In this document: piece after piece, positions 35,701-48,460 of the stretch
How the letters are laid out: each line of letters starts with the position of its first letter
Position numbering within the stretch: the stretch's first letter is position 1
Assembly: GCA_023055355.1 (NCBI GenBank)
Contig: JALJCS010000001.1
Coordinates: 68,675,381 to 68,739,380, forward strand
DNA: 64,000 bases
Reading direction: 5' to 3'
From: Agelaius tricolor
Taxonomy: Eukaryota > Chordata > Aves > Passeriformes > Icteridae
Position numbers and translations under genes: made by a program
Notes under the pieces: model-generated
The model's database searches: none
What the model was told of the DNA's origin: nothing
Seen by the model: the letters and a program-made list of their open reading frames with translations, nothing else

Positions 35701-37492
35701 TCAGGGGAAAAAATCTGAAAACTGTCAGTCATAATGCAGCCATTTCTTCAAAGAAGTGATGGTGTGAGTGTTTTCCAAGCAAAACAAAAGCCCACTGCCT
35801 ACTCTGTCCCACTTGGAATTCTGCAGTCAAGTTGAAAGAAAAGGGATTTGAGGAGGGATTTCAAGAGAAATGAATAAGTAAAAAGAATCTTGGAGACCAG
35901 ATGGCAACATCTGGAGAACAGGGCTGTGTTTTGGCTTTGGGTTATTTAACCTTTGTTGATCTACATTGGCTTCTTCTTTCAGTCAACAGCTGAGCAGAAC
36001 TAAACTAATTTGAAAAAAATGTTGAAAAGCTTCTTACAAGTGTATAGCAACACACCTGCTGGTATAAAGTAGTTCAGCTTTTATCAAAGCTGCGATTATT
36101 TGGAGCTACTGTACCTATAAACATCTATCTATTCAGTAACAATATCTCATTGAAACCACTGCCACCTTTTTTATTCAGCTGTGCTGGCTGGGGAATAATC
36201 TGGGACTAGAATAGTTTCTCTGAGGCAGCATAAGAAAGGCTGATGCAGGCTCTTTGTGTTTACATAGGAGCTTAAGGCATTGGCACTTCCAGGGCTACAG
36301 TGGTGCAGAGGTTTGAAGGCCAAATGCTCCTGCATGAAGGACTGAAAAATAAGAGACACACATAAATTATAAGTGTCCCCAAGATAAGATTAAAAGGGAA
36401 GGAAAGCTTGGAGTAAACAAATGAAAACCTAACATTTGGAACCTAAATTTTTACATTAACCAGGGCTCCACCATGGCAATTTTAGAGAGGGAGAGAAAAA
36501 GATAGAGAACTTCACAGTATCAAGCAGATGTTCGTGTGTGGTGTAACTCACCCAATGTAGTGGATTAATTAGAGAGTTTAACCTTTCCCATTTTAGGTGG
36601 GCTTAAAGTCACATTCTTTAAACTGATAGTCTGTGATACAACCCTCAGGCAACCAGGGACAATAACAGATGTCCAGCTATGACATGAGTTTGCATGATGA
36701 AATAAAAATTATGGCAGTTTTCCAAAACTAAATATATGACAAATGTAATAATTTCTGACAGAAACAAGAATAAAATAATGCTTCAGTGATTCAGGGGGAA
36801 AAAAAAAAAGTAAAAAAAAATCCACAAAAATCACAATGTTTCAGGTACAGCAAATTTCTCAGCGACATATGACAAGTCACAGACTTGGGGTCAAATTCTC
36901 AGACTAAAAGGTACATTTGGATTAAAAATAACAATGTCTTGCCACCTTCTGTTAGTTTCTCTGGCAGATGCGTTGTAAGAATGTTTCTGTGCTACAATCT
37001 ATTTTTTTATTTTCCACCAAATATGTCAGTTCAACACCTTTCCTTACAAAAACATAATAGCTTGAATCCTTCCTCAGACAGCTTCAAGGCCCAAAGCTCT
37101 CTTGTCACGGTCAACATCCATGTTCTATGATGGTTCTTCCCCACTGTTACTCATCCAAAGCCCTTGGGTCTCATAGGAAACAGGAATAGAAATGTTGATC
37201 ACGGATATCAAGAGTGATCATGCAATTTGTTTGCTGATGAGGTAATTTCTTTGTTTTACTTCTCCATGTCTGAGTATAAATCAGAAAAGAAGACAACATG
37301 CCATTCAAGCTGTAATATCTGTCTAGACAAACATGCAAGATAAGGGAAGGGAAATGGAGGGGGAGCCAGTGAACCCCATGAAAATACAAAGGAGATAATT
37401 ACTCTACTGGACTCTGTAGTTTTTGTTTAATAACAGTCAAAAGAGGTGGATATAGAGATAAAATGCCAGTTACCTTTGTATTCAGTGAAAAA

Positions 37493-37870
37493 ATCACAGA
37501 ATCATAGAATGGATCAGGTTGGAAAGGACCACAGAGGGTCCACCCTCCCTGATGAAGCAGGATCATCTCACAGCATAAGGCACAGGATTGTGTTCAGACA
37601 GTGCTTGAATATTTCCCATGAGGGAGACTCCACACCTTTGGGCAATGTGTTCTAACTGCACAGTAAAGTTCTTCCTCATGTTCAAGTGGACCTTCCTGTG
37701 CATCATTTTCTGCCCATTGCCTCTTGTTCTATTGCTTGACACCACCCAGCAGAGCCTGGCTCCATCCTCTTGGCCCCCTCCTTTCAGATGCTGACAGACA
37801 TTGATAGGGTCTCCAATAAATTGAGGTTATGCCAGACCCACAGGTCCTATAACCTAAGCAGACAAGGGTC
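37493..37870 (-). repeat. CR1 LINE 3' fragment
   Basis: A minus-strand CR1. On plus it opens with the inverted terminal repeat (ATCACAGAATCATAGAATGG) and 'AGGTTGGAAAGGACCACAGAGG'. Next come the 'AAGTTCTTCCTCATGTTCAAGTGGA' block, 'CCATTGCCTCTTGTTCTATTG', 'CAGAGCCTGGCTCCATCCTCTTGG' and 'GATAGGGTCTCC'. These are the usual 3'UTR and ORF2-end landmarks read backwards. The copy is 5'-truncated and its frame is broken. Confidence 0.9.
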
Positions 37871-40800
37871 AGGCTGAATCACCAATGACAGTTGTCTCAC
37901 CTGATTATCTACAGCACCACAGAGTTCAAAACCACATCAGATGTGACCTTTACAAACAGAAAATTGCTTCTTTCTTCTTCTACCCACCCCCACCTTTGCC
38001 CTCCAAGCCTGCGTAAAACATTGCTTGTTTCTCAAAAGCTTTTATTAGTGTTGCAAATATGTCCTGACATTGGGGCAAATCTTCAGCACACACTGAGCAG
38101 AGATAGGGGGTAGGACTCCTATTAATAGTGATCAAAGTCGTTCAATTCTCCTGCAAGCTGTGCTGAAAATGAGCCATACTCTGCCATGCCACATCAATTA
38201 GGACACATTTCTGACCTGAAGAAACAGTTCAAATGCAAAAAATTTAGTGTCAGGGTAAAAACAAGGCACAAGAAAGTAATTGGAAAATATTTTTTTTTAT
38301 TTAAAGATGTAGTGTCATCTTGAAAATCACAGATCCTTCTTAAATTTCACTTCTACTATAATTAATGCAAAGTTTAGCATTATACAATGAAAGAGCATTG
38401 GTTTTTTACTCTTTTAGGTTTTATTTTCTAGTATGTCTATTTCTTATAAAGTCCTTTCCTCATATTATTGCTTGTAATTTTTTTTGTGTCTGTGTTATTC
38501 CAGCTCATTTTGAGTTGTATATCATGTCACTGTATCAGTGCTTTTAAATAACCCCTGTAAAGACAGTCATCTGTCAGAAAGAAGCATCTGTTCTTTTGGA
38601 TGCAAGAGCAGTTTTAATTTCTAAATATTTGCTCAAATTTTTACAGTTTTCTCTGTCAACTGTTAAAATTTTTTTTCAGATATTTTGATAGCTCAGTACA
38701 GGGTAGTCAGGCTTTCACCAAAGTTTTCATGTTCTGATTTCTTGGTTTTTTCCCTTTCCACTGCACAGAAAACCAAAGAGTGGAAGGAGGTGAAAAATTT
38801 TCTTTCTATTGTAAAGAATACATTTATCACTGCATTGTCACCTTCCACATAAAGCATGAAGGGAGTCATTGCTTTGGATGCATGTCAAAGCCATGTTTCA
38901 AATTCCTCCTTTGGCATAAATCGAATGAGAGGGCTGCATGGATCTGCTCAGTCATTTGATATTTTGTTCTCTCTTAAACAAAGTGATGATAAAGACTTGC
39001 TCTCTTCACTTTTAGGTGGAAATATTTGTACCCTGCCTGCAGGAAACCAAATGGCAAGATTTATTACTACTCTAACCTCCTCTAGGCAGTAGGACCTTTG
39101 GCAGTTTTAACAGTCTGGTCATTTTTACTGACATGTGTAACACACAGGAGTTATCCATCAGTGTGTTTTCCATGTGTGGCTGTGCTCAAGCTCAGGCCAA
39201 ACCAAAACCTCACCGGGGAAAACTAATAAGTTTTAGACAAACTCAATAGGCAGGATCACATCTTTCTCTTGTTCATATCAACACCTTTTACAAGCTGACT
39301 GAGCAGTTGAACTTCACCCTACCCAGGTATTTAAAGGAGGGAAATTAACACTGTCAGGAAATCCTGTCTGCTAGGAAAAGGCAACTATCAGGTGTTTCAT
39401 CATCCCCTCATTCTTAGAGAGGGAGAAATGAGAGTTAAAAAAAACCCAGCCAAATATAAACATATCAACAAAGACTTTGTAGTCCTATCAAATCACACTT
39501 CACAAGAAAACTAAATGAGGTGAAGATCACAGAACAAACTATCCAATAAATAAAGACCACCCAGAGAAAGAGAAGTATCATATGCCAAATGGAGACAAAA
39601 TAGACCACTCTACACAGCAAATGAGCAGAAATTAAACTAAGCAAGATTGAATGTTAAATTACATGCAATCAAGAGATCAGGAAAAAAATAAAAAGACCAA
39701 TCCTAAAAGTGTGGTTGGCTTATTTCCATCTCTCCCTTTGTCTATCTGATGATACTCAATACTATTAAGCATCTCACCATCACTGAATTAAGTTCATCTG
39801 ATTAGAGGAATTTTAGTGTCTGGGAGGATGTGCCTTATATTTCCAAGAGTGCTGTGCTTTAGTTTTAGCAATCACTGGAAATAAAATGCTCCTGTCTTTT
39901 TGTGACCAATAAATGACATTTGATATCATAGATCTCTGCTAAGGATATTTTCAGTAATTGTTTTCCATTCCCTCTAACAGCCAGCAGCAAGAACACAAGA
40001 GAACAGATAAACCTGAGAGGCTAAGGAAAGACTGTGAAAACAGAAAACACACAGGAAAACAAAATGGTGGAGTCTAATTAGAAGTATTAAACTAATATCA
40101 CTTTAAGCTAAGATTTTAAATTTGAGTTGCATAAACTTACTTCCAAGAGTATGAATTCAGAATAAATACCAAATGCCCTACTTCTGGAAAAGTGCCCAGG
40201 TGAGAAGTTCAGCAACTTCAATAGAGATACTCACTTTTCTGAAAGGGGCACATGCTTGTAGAATGGGAGACTAGGGATATTTTCTTCTTTCTTTACTCAT
40301 CTGGATTGCATCCACTTTAACATTGTTCCAGAAAATACCAGAGACAAAAAATTGTGTCTTTCTATGGGTGATCAAGTCTGGGGCTTCTAAAACCATTAAT
40401 TAAAAAGAGCAATTAGATGATGTAAAATGGGAATAGGAGCTCAAAGTGGAGGAATGAGAAGTTTAGCAACTTGCTGTGGACTTCTGTAATGGACTACCAT
40501 TTCTGCAACCTTGCTATAGGGTTCTCAGTGACTTTTGCTCCTTGTCTCCCCAAATTCGAGGATAATTCCTCCTGTGATTCCAAAGGAGAATCTTCTGGAA
40601 CAGGTATGCTTTACAGGTATGTCAGGTATATGCATTCATCTCTTTCATGGCTTGTGGGATCTAACAGGACCCTAATGGGGTAGGGAAGTGCCATCTGCTT
40701 CACCACTTGCTACTTTATTTCCTCCTGAAATGACCCTACATCTCAAATCTGCCAACATGTGCTTCTTTCCTCAAATGATCTGAGAATGTACAGATTCCCA

Positions 40801-41261
40801 CCAGATGCAACTCATATTAGCTTCTGGATATTACAGGAAAAAGTAGAAAATCCTTGTAATTAAATACTCATGTCCATATCCATCAATATTCTTCTTATCT
40901 TTCCCTCTTGGCTTCAGTTCAAAAAGTTATGGTATAGGGGTCAAAATACTTTCAAATGAGCATTTTTCTACAATCAGAAAAAAGGAGTGCTACAGAAACC
41001 TGACAGTTTCCATGAAAAGAGATAGATATGGGCAAAACGATTGATTAGAAAATATCCTGCCTTAGCTCAGGCTGGCAGAATAACCTCTCAATTGGCTTTG
41101 TATATTATCTCTTAAACCTGTTTGTATTTATGTCATGCCCCACTGACTGCTTTCCTTTTTTCTTCAAGTCAGTAGAGCTTCACAGAGGAGCTAGGATCCA
41201 CCTGTATAGGTGCAATTTCAGAAATGGAGCCATAGCACAGAATCCTATGACTACTCCAACT

Positions 41262-41295
41262 TTTTATACATTTGAAGTCTTTCAAATGTATAAAA
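41262..41295. repeat. Perfect palindrome, 15-bp stem and 4-base loop
   Basis: TTTTATACATTTGAA (41,262-41,276) and TTCAAATGTATAAAA (41,281-41,295) are exact reverse complements with loop GTCT. It is the strongest hairpin I found in the window. It could extrude as a cruciform or fold in RNA, but its function is unknown. Confidence 0.9.
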
Positions 41296-42302
41296 TTTTT
41301 AAACCAATGAAAATACTTGCTAAATTGCATATTCATGATAAAGCCATATATTCCTACTTTAGTTTGATATTCCTGCATCAGTGAAGTTCCTCAAATAGGA
41401 ATGATAAGATTGTGCATGTGTATTTTTTTGTGCATGTGCATTCAAGATTCTACTTGGTCACTAATTAAAAAGCCCAAACTCTTGTGCAAAAGCAAAATGT
41501 AAATTAGCTTTTCGAATTTGTAATTTGTTAATTGTAAAGCACATTGGATGTAGGTCAAAACCAGGTCCTACTGCAAGATTCTGCAGTTATACAAAGGTGT
41601 GTATAAAGACACACAGAAGAATAAAACAGTGATAGGTTATTCAGTACTTTAATGAGAGACCAGAGAAAATTATCAAAGTAAAATATAAAACAAAAAATAT
41701 GTAGTCATTTTTTGCATTGTTTAACCAGAAATTAAAGCTTTCTACTCTAAATATGGTCTTTGAAAAGCTCAGAAGAGGATTTGTGAGCCTCTCATAAGTC
41801 AAGAGTCTAAAATGTTTTGCCAACAGTTCTGGAAAGGTAATATGGTAGCAAGGAAGGTGGCAGTATGGGTTTGTGGTTTAGTGTGGGTTGAAAGGCTCTT
41901 CTAGCTGTCAGATTAAGACAGTAATTCTCCAATGTTTATAGGAAAACATAACTACATTCTTGCCATTTAGAAGAGCATATAATTTAGGTTTGGTAAAATA
42001 CCAGTTAAAGCACTTACACAACCAAAGTCAGTGTTAATCTAAGATTAGTGTCATAATCCTTGAAAGACTGACTGTAAAACCTGTGAATTAAAATAACACA
42101 TGACAGAAAGTGGGAATGGTTTCTTCTTCCCCTGCAGCAGAACAAAACAGACACTTGTTTCAGCATCACCTAACATTTCTCTTAATTAAAAAGAAAACAA
42201 AACCTCCCCAACTATATATCATATTCTATCCATGCAGGCATGTGTTTTGGGTTTTACACTATGTGGTCTACAAACAAAATGTAAATATAGTTATATTGAT
42301 TT

Positions 42303-42316
42303 GTTTCCATAGCAAT
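42303..42316 (+). promoter_or_regulatory. RFX/X-box-like motif, copy 1
   Basis: GTTTCCATAGCAAT fits the X-box layout bound by RFX factors (two half-sites around a short spacer, GTNRCC-N-RGYAAC) with small departures. A second copy lies 31 bp downstream. Binding is inferred from motif shape only. Confidence 0.35.
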
Positions 42317-42333
42317 GTAAAAGCTCCTTTTGG

Positions 42334-42347
42334 GTTTCCAAGGCAAT
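42334..42347 (+). promoter_or_regulatory. RFX/X-box-like motif, copy 2
   Basis: GTTTCCAAGGCAAT matches copy 1 at 12 of 14 positions and has the same orientation. The start-to-start distance of 31 bp is close to three turns of DNA, so bound factors would face the same side. Confidence 0.35.
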
Positions 42348-45300
42348 ATGCAGCAGAGTAAAAAAATCAGAAAGGCATGGGAAATATTCAGCAAGCAAGG
42401 GATTTAGGCAGTGGCCCAGGCCTTCAAGAAATGTATTCTTCATTAAAGCAATCTGAAAAAAACACTTGAAAACAAACAATCTCATCTACCAGATTCATAT
42501 TTCCTTTCATCATTAGACACTCAGTAGAAATATGCTTTTTTTTGTGACAATTCTCATTCTTGCAAGTTCCACTGACAAGAGCAAGGAATTTTCACTTTAA
42601 TTTTTTTAAACATAAAGGGGTTTAGAACCGCTGACACAAAACCTGCTGGAGGAGGGGTAGTTGCAAGAGAAAACCCCATTAAATGATTGGACAACTCTTT
42701 TTTTTTTAAACTATTTAGACTATATACCACTAATGATTTGGGTAAAAGAAGACCTGGTATAAATTTTTACCCTCATCTGTTTAAGCCTTCTTGGAATAAC
42801 TTCAAGATTCCTTTTCTGTCTCTGAAGAGATCTGTCATAAGGAACCACTTTACAAATGTAAAAAAACTGAAAGGAAAAAACCCTCTTATTTTTAAGACCA
42901 CTGTTATATCCATAGCTCTACACTACATTAACTCTCAAAAGGTTTTTGTCCCCCTCTAAGTTAAGGCTGTGAATCTGAGAAGATCCCATCCTGTCCTAAG
43001 AGCCATCCCAAGTACAACTAGGCCAGCATAAATCATTTAGGCCTGTTAATACTTAAAGTATATTTGGACTTAAATTTCATGTGTGTTCGGACTTAATACA
43101 CATTTTGGAGGCATATTTATCACTTTTCCCTTGATATTCAGAAAAAAATAATAGTCTGAAAATAGTTCTAGATTCAGGCAAAGGAATGAACAGTTACACT
43201 AAATGACCATCTCTGCTGCCGCATATAATCTCTGGATTTGAAATTAAGTACTTTAAGCCATAAAGCTTTTAATTTCAAGTTACCAAATAATGTCAGTGAT
43301 CAAGAAAGATTTAATCTGTGTCATATAAACTGAGATGCCTCACCTGCCCTCATACACCCTCTTCAATGCTAACAGCTGCATCCAACCTTGCATGAATTAG
43401 AAACAAAAACAATAAAACATTTAGTGTCTGACTTCTCTAAACCTGCAGTATTTACTACCCTCCTCATCCTATTCCACTAAACTGACTGGTCTTGCTTTAT
43501 TTTAAGAAACCTGTGCTTTATTTTTTTACTTTGCATGCAACAAATTATCATTCATATTCGGGTTATGATTATGTAATTTTTCCATTAGTTTTTCACATGA
43601 ATGAAGAAAGATGGAAACAAGTGAAAAAGCATTTGCTAAGTAGCAATAGGGAGCATGACTGTTGATTGAATTTTCTTTTCAGTGTTGAATTCAGCCTGAA
43701 GAAAACTAATCATTTAACAAAACCTGTCAAGCTCAAAGAGAAAAGTTTCCTTTTGTGTTATTCATAGATTGCTCTAAATTACACACCTGCCATGAAAATC
43801 AGAAATGTGGCTTCCAGTTTGAGGCTTTTCTAATTAATATAGTATTTGACCCCTGGTTTGTTTTTGCACTCAAAAGTAGCATTCAAGAAAGAAAACTTCT
43901 AAAATGCCTTACTATAAATCTTGCTATATAAAATGCATTGTTTTGGGGTTCAGTTTTCCTGGTTGGTGAGATTTTAAGAAAGGATGGGGATTTAAATTGC
44001 GGCAAAATGCAAGATTGTTCAACTTTGGAAGTTGACTAGATATCTTCCCAGATCTTTATGGCAATTTTCATCTAACTTCACTTGCCTATGGCTCAAGCAG
44101 TCCAAAAGACTCCACCAGTCATGATAAACAATAAAAAAACTGGACTCCATTTGAGCTTAAGATGTAGCAGGAGTTTCAAGGGAGACCTGTACCTGACCTT
44201 GACAGCCCTTATAACTAATGTTCCTATGAGAAGTCAGATCTCCCAAATGGAATGGACAGTTGTTTTCTAGATGGTGATGGAGGTCTCCAATGCAAGAAAT
44301 GTTCAATTTAATACTTATATCTCACTTTTAACTTGATTGCCATACCTCTTGCCACTGATGGAGGTTCCTCCAGGTCTTTCATTTGCAAGTAATGTTTGAA
44401 GCATGAAGAGTTAAATCAAGATGAAGGAAATCTGTGGGAAGGACTTTGAAAAGTATTCTAATATCCACTGCGATGAGGGGAACATTTACAATCAACAGAA
44501 ATGGTAAAAAATATTTATGTCTGGTTAATTTTCTCTATCACATGTCAAATATGGAAAAATTCCATAGTTAGGTTCTTATCTGTATAACAAATGTCTTTAT
44601 AATTTTTCTTCATTTATGAAAAGCTTTCAGTCATATGAGTGATATAACATTTTCTCATCCTCATAATCTGGAAATATTGAGTTTTGCTCCAAGAAGTTTA
44701 TCTCCCACTAAAGGTGATAAAGACCAAACTTTATGAAATCTTCCATGACTGCATATCACTTCTCTTTCTTTCACAATTCAGCTAAGAATTTCTCTGAAAC
44801 AGTCTTGTACATAGAAAATCTGGCCCAAACATGCTGAAGATAATAACAAAATGGTTAACAATGGTTAAATTAAAACAATTTTTTCACCTGAATGTAGATT
44901 TTGAATAAAAACATGAACAACCTTAACAATTGCAGCATTTTTTTTTTCTAGAAGAGGACATAAATGAAATATATATGTAGAAAATTAGAAATCTGAAAAG
45001 CAAGTATATGTATATACTGGTTCTCTACAACTGCTGAATAGAGTAATTCTCTAAGACATCTGTATGTGCCATATTAGTCTTATTAGAGCAACATTATTTT
45101 TAAAGTTCACATTATTTTGTGCAATATTTTTAAATACGAAGTTTATTCAGTCTCATTCAAACTTAATGAGCTGCAGCAATTAAAATCACCATTTTCTTTG
45201 TATAAAAAGATTTGGACAGATGATAAGCAGTATTAACAGACATCTGTGCTAAAGCTAAGCTTCAAATTATGTGTTAATTTCCATTGCAAACATAGAGATG

Positions 45301-45820
45301 TGTTGAAATGTATGAAAGGTGCCATTTAGAAAAGAAATAGAAGCTTTTAAAACTCAGCTATACGTCAAATAATGGAGGAAATTTAGACTTGGAAAAAAAT
45401 TAATTATATAATTTTCCCCTTAACTGACCCTTTAAATAAATGTTGTCTCTAACTTTTAAGATAATTATCTCTTATTTTATTTCTATTGTCTCCTGTCCTA
45501 TTTTCCAATAACACACCTCCATAATTTTTTATATTGCTATCCTATTATCAGGCTATGATATTACAGCTGCCACATTAACTGGTCTCCTTCTCTTCTTATT
45601 CATCACTTATTCACGGGAATCTGCCCAGTACTTGTTTTTTTGACTCAGGCTAATGGCAGAAATCATCAACAGGCCATAATTATTGCCTTAGACTCATGCA
45701 CCAGAGCCCAGTCCAGCTGAGTGCAGAGGATGTATTTATTAACAATTATTTTCCCTATGTTCTTGGAACCACATTTCTGCTATAAAGGAGTCACACATGG
45801 GTTCGGGGATGTTGGCATGA

Positions 45821-45841
45821 ACCAACTCACTCAGAGTTGGT
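45821..45841. repeat. Small inverted repeat
   Basis: ACCAACTC and GAGTTGGT form an 8-bp perfect stem around ACTCA. It is short enough to be coincidental. Confidence 0.5.
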
Positions 45842-48019
45842 GATCATTTTACACTGCCAATACTTATTCATCACTTATAATAAACAGGAAGAAGGCCCCT
45901 CACCCCCTCCCATACCAATCCAAAATTCAATGCTGGGGGTCAACTTCTCTCTCTTTAAAACATTTTAGTCTATGCTTCAGTTGGATCTTCATGCCTTTCT
46001 GTTGGGAAATATGGAGTCTGCACTGCAGCATGAAACCTGGAGAGCTTAATTTAGTTCTGTCTTACACAAAAAAATAATCATTTGAAAGCTATGCACTGTT
46101 AAATTACTTGATTAAATTATTTCAGAGCATTTGCAACTGCTAAGGATAGAAATTTTAAGCACTGTCTGTGCCTTCTATCATGTGTGTTTGAAGAAATAAC
46201 AAGAGTTTTTTAATGAAAAAAATTCTCACATTTCACCAATCTAGGACATCTCTCTCATTATTTTTAAAACCCTTATTCTTGGCTCATACTCCCAATCCAT
46301 TGTTTTTAACTTGACAAATAAACAAGGAAAATGCTTCTCATCCTGGAGCGATGTATACCTATTTATGTTAATTAATGACAACAAAGTCTCTTTTGGTATT
46401 TCATACTTGAAATTGACTAAGAATCATCTCAAAGTTGCAGGGAAGTTGAAGGAGTTTTGCTGAAGATATGCACATATTTTCAAATAGTTGGAGATCAAAA
46501 GTTAGTATAGTGGATGCTGGAAACCGCTAATTATAATAGGCAGAAATATCCATCAATGTCTGTTCACGAGCAAAGGCTTCTAAACAATCTTACCATATCA
46601 CAGCAGAAAGCCACTCAATAGTGCAGCTCATGTATATTGGCTAAAGGGGAAAAAACTCTACATTTCCATGTAGATTAATTTAAAAATTCAGGGGTTTTTG
46701 TGCAAAGAACATCACTGAGTGTTGTTTGGTTAGTTTCTACCATACGTGTGTTTGAAGACCAAACCTTTTTGGTTTTCTTTTTAAGAACTTAAATGTACTC
46801 CCAGGCAGCAGGTCAACTATAGAGCTGTGAGCTCACTCAGGTTGTTGGCACATTTTGAACACCAATTTCAAATTATGTTTGCTCATGTCTTTTCCCGTTT
46901 CTCTTAAATAATACAGGAGAATTAGTTCCAGCTGTGACTCAAAAATAACCCACAGGCCTGGATTTATAGTGGCCTAAGAAAGCAAACTATGACTACATGA
47001 AAAACAGTAATAAGACATGCTAGTAAATAGATACCAGTATAAGATATCTGTCTGTACACCCATTGCCTCTGTCTATGATATCAGTACATGGAGTATGTCC
47101 AGAAAAGTGTCTATGATTTATTAGATAAATTCTATCACTTATGGAAGGTGCTAATGCTCTGCCCCAAGGAAACAAATATGATATGTCTCAGGTTAGATTA
47201 AACTGGGTGAACTTAGGTTACATTTTTTAGTTACCACATAGTGCTTACATAATTAGTTCCTATAGCTGCAGATCTGCCGGATTTGCTGCACCTGTACCTC
47301 TGGTCAGGGCAGAAAACCCAGTAGACTCAGAACATATCATACATAGCATGAGTGTGCATATCCTCGTGCAACATACCTTGGAAGTACATCCAGACTTCTG
47401 TGAGGAAATCTCAATAAAAACATGGGAGCATTTGTTCATCTGTAATGTTGAGTTAGAACTTTGATTTTGAAAATGGCAGTTAAAGATAAATAGTCAAAAT
47501 CTTTTGGGACTCAGAATTGAATGCACAGGGTGTGATCTACCCTCTCAACAGGAAGGTATCTGCTTCTGAAATGGCAATATGCATTTGCTTTTCCTAGGCA
47601 CATTAATAAAGATTTACTTCAAATTAACAATCCTGTTCAGTTTACAAGGCAAGTTTTCATCTGATGGATAAGACTATTCCTTCTGTTCAGGATCCTTCAG
47701 CCTAAATCTATCATTATTCCACTTAATTAGAGTAATTCAGAGAAACCTGGAAAGGAACAAGAAGAAAAGAGAATCTGGTAATCACACACAATAAGGTCAA
47801 AACAGAATGAATGGGCATCCTTTTAAAACTGCATATAGTATTTCACACAAAAATAAAGGTGAGCCTGCTCTTTCTTAGTAGAAATAAACCAGATAGATGT
47901 TCATCCAGTTAGCAGAGTCACCCCCTACTAGCTACAAGGTCTAATGGAATTACAGTGCTGGTACTCTTCTCCCTATGAAATTGACAGCTTTTTCAGCAAC
48001 GTACAGACCAAAGAGGTGC

Positions 48020-48460
48020 CAAACTTGCAGGAACAGATCCTGACACTCTCTGACAAGATGAAATAAACCCTAAGTATCCCTGACAGATGTTTGTCGAGGA
48101 AGGAAACTCCATAACCCTCTGAAGAAGTTCCATAACTCTTACAGGTGAAACCTTAGCTATATCTTTCTGGTGGACAGCTACTTCTTTTTGTTCTATCAAC
48201 AGAAAAGATACATCTACTCCCTTATTCAGTATAAAACACATTGTTGTTACCACATCTCCCACATTGTATTTAGTCTCCTATTTCCTAGATATTAAAAAAA
48301 CCTAATTCCTTCAATTAGTCCTTGCAAGTTGTTTCCCAAAGTTCTTATTTCCGCCACTAGTCTATAGATCCTTTCCAACTGCAGAGGTAGCAATTCCTGG
48401 AAGCAGTACCCAATCAAGGCTTTCCAAGCATCATCTTGGATAATAAATTTCCTCACCTTT
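48020..48460 (-). repeat. Ancient, highly diverged CR1 LINE relic
   Basis: Read on minus this follows, in the right order but with heavy decay, the 3' part of an old CR1 subfamily. On plus the landmarks are 'CCCTGACAGATGTTTGTC', 'ACTCCATAACC', 'TTGTTCTATCAACAG', 'TGTTACCACATCTCCC', 'CCTAATTCCTTCAATTAGTCC', 'GATCCTTTCCAACTGCAG' and 'GCAGTACCCAATCAAGG'. Expected intervals are roughly kept. Divergence is far greater than in the CR1 at 26 kb, suggesting an insertion that predates modern birds. A 89-codon minus frame inside it is accidental. Confidence 0.6.

Larger units (their letters stand above)
27348..37490. other. Long non-coding stretch, no gene seen
   Basis: About 10 kb with no recognisable gene. 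It holds an inverted repeat at 27,888-27,916, a T12 run at 28,147-28,158, a possible CR1 tail scrap near 28,645, T-rich tracts around 29,890-30,302 (T8-C-T11 at 30,283-30,302), a 23-bp tandem duplication at 32,713-32,758 and an A12 run at 34,621-34,632. The stretch at 35,400-35,720 is richer in GC and has frames on both strands but no known domain. A frame of 134 codons at 30,474-30,878 (minus) is likewise unrecognised. Confidence 0.55.
37871..48019. other. Long non-coding stretch, no gene seen
   Basis: About 10 kb without a recognisable gene or clear dispersed repeat. It includes a perfect 15-bp-stem palindrome at 41,262-41,295, paired RFX-like motifs at 42,303-42,347 and a small inverted repeat at 45,821-45,841. 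Parts between 43 and 47 kb are AT-rich and lack low-complexity structure, which could reflect conserved non-coding DNA, but I cannot test conservation from one sequence. Confidence 0.55.

Noticed and set aside
35400..35720. GC-richer segment with a 132-codon minus frame and a 71-codon plus frame
   Set aside because: No domain or splice structure recognised, and frames on both strands suggest composition, not coding.
48360..48390. CR1-tail-like string AGATCCTTTCCAACTGC on plus
   Set aside because: It falls inside the old minus-strand CR1 relic and is explained there, so a separate plus-strand tail is not needed.
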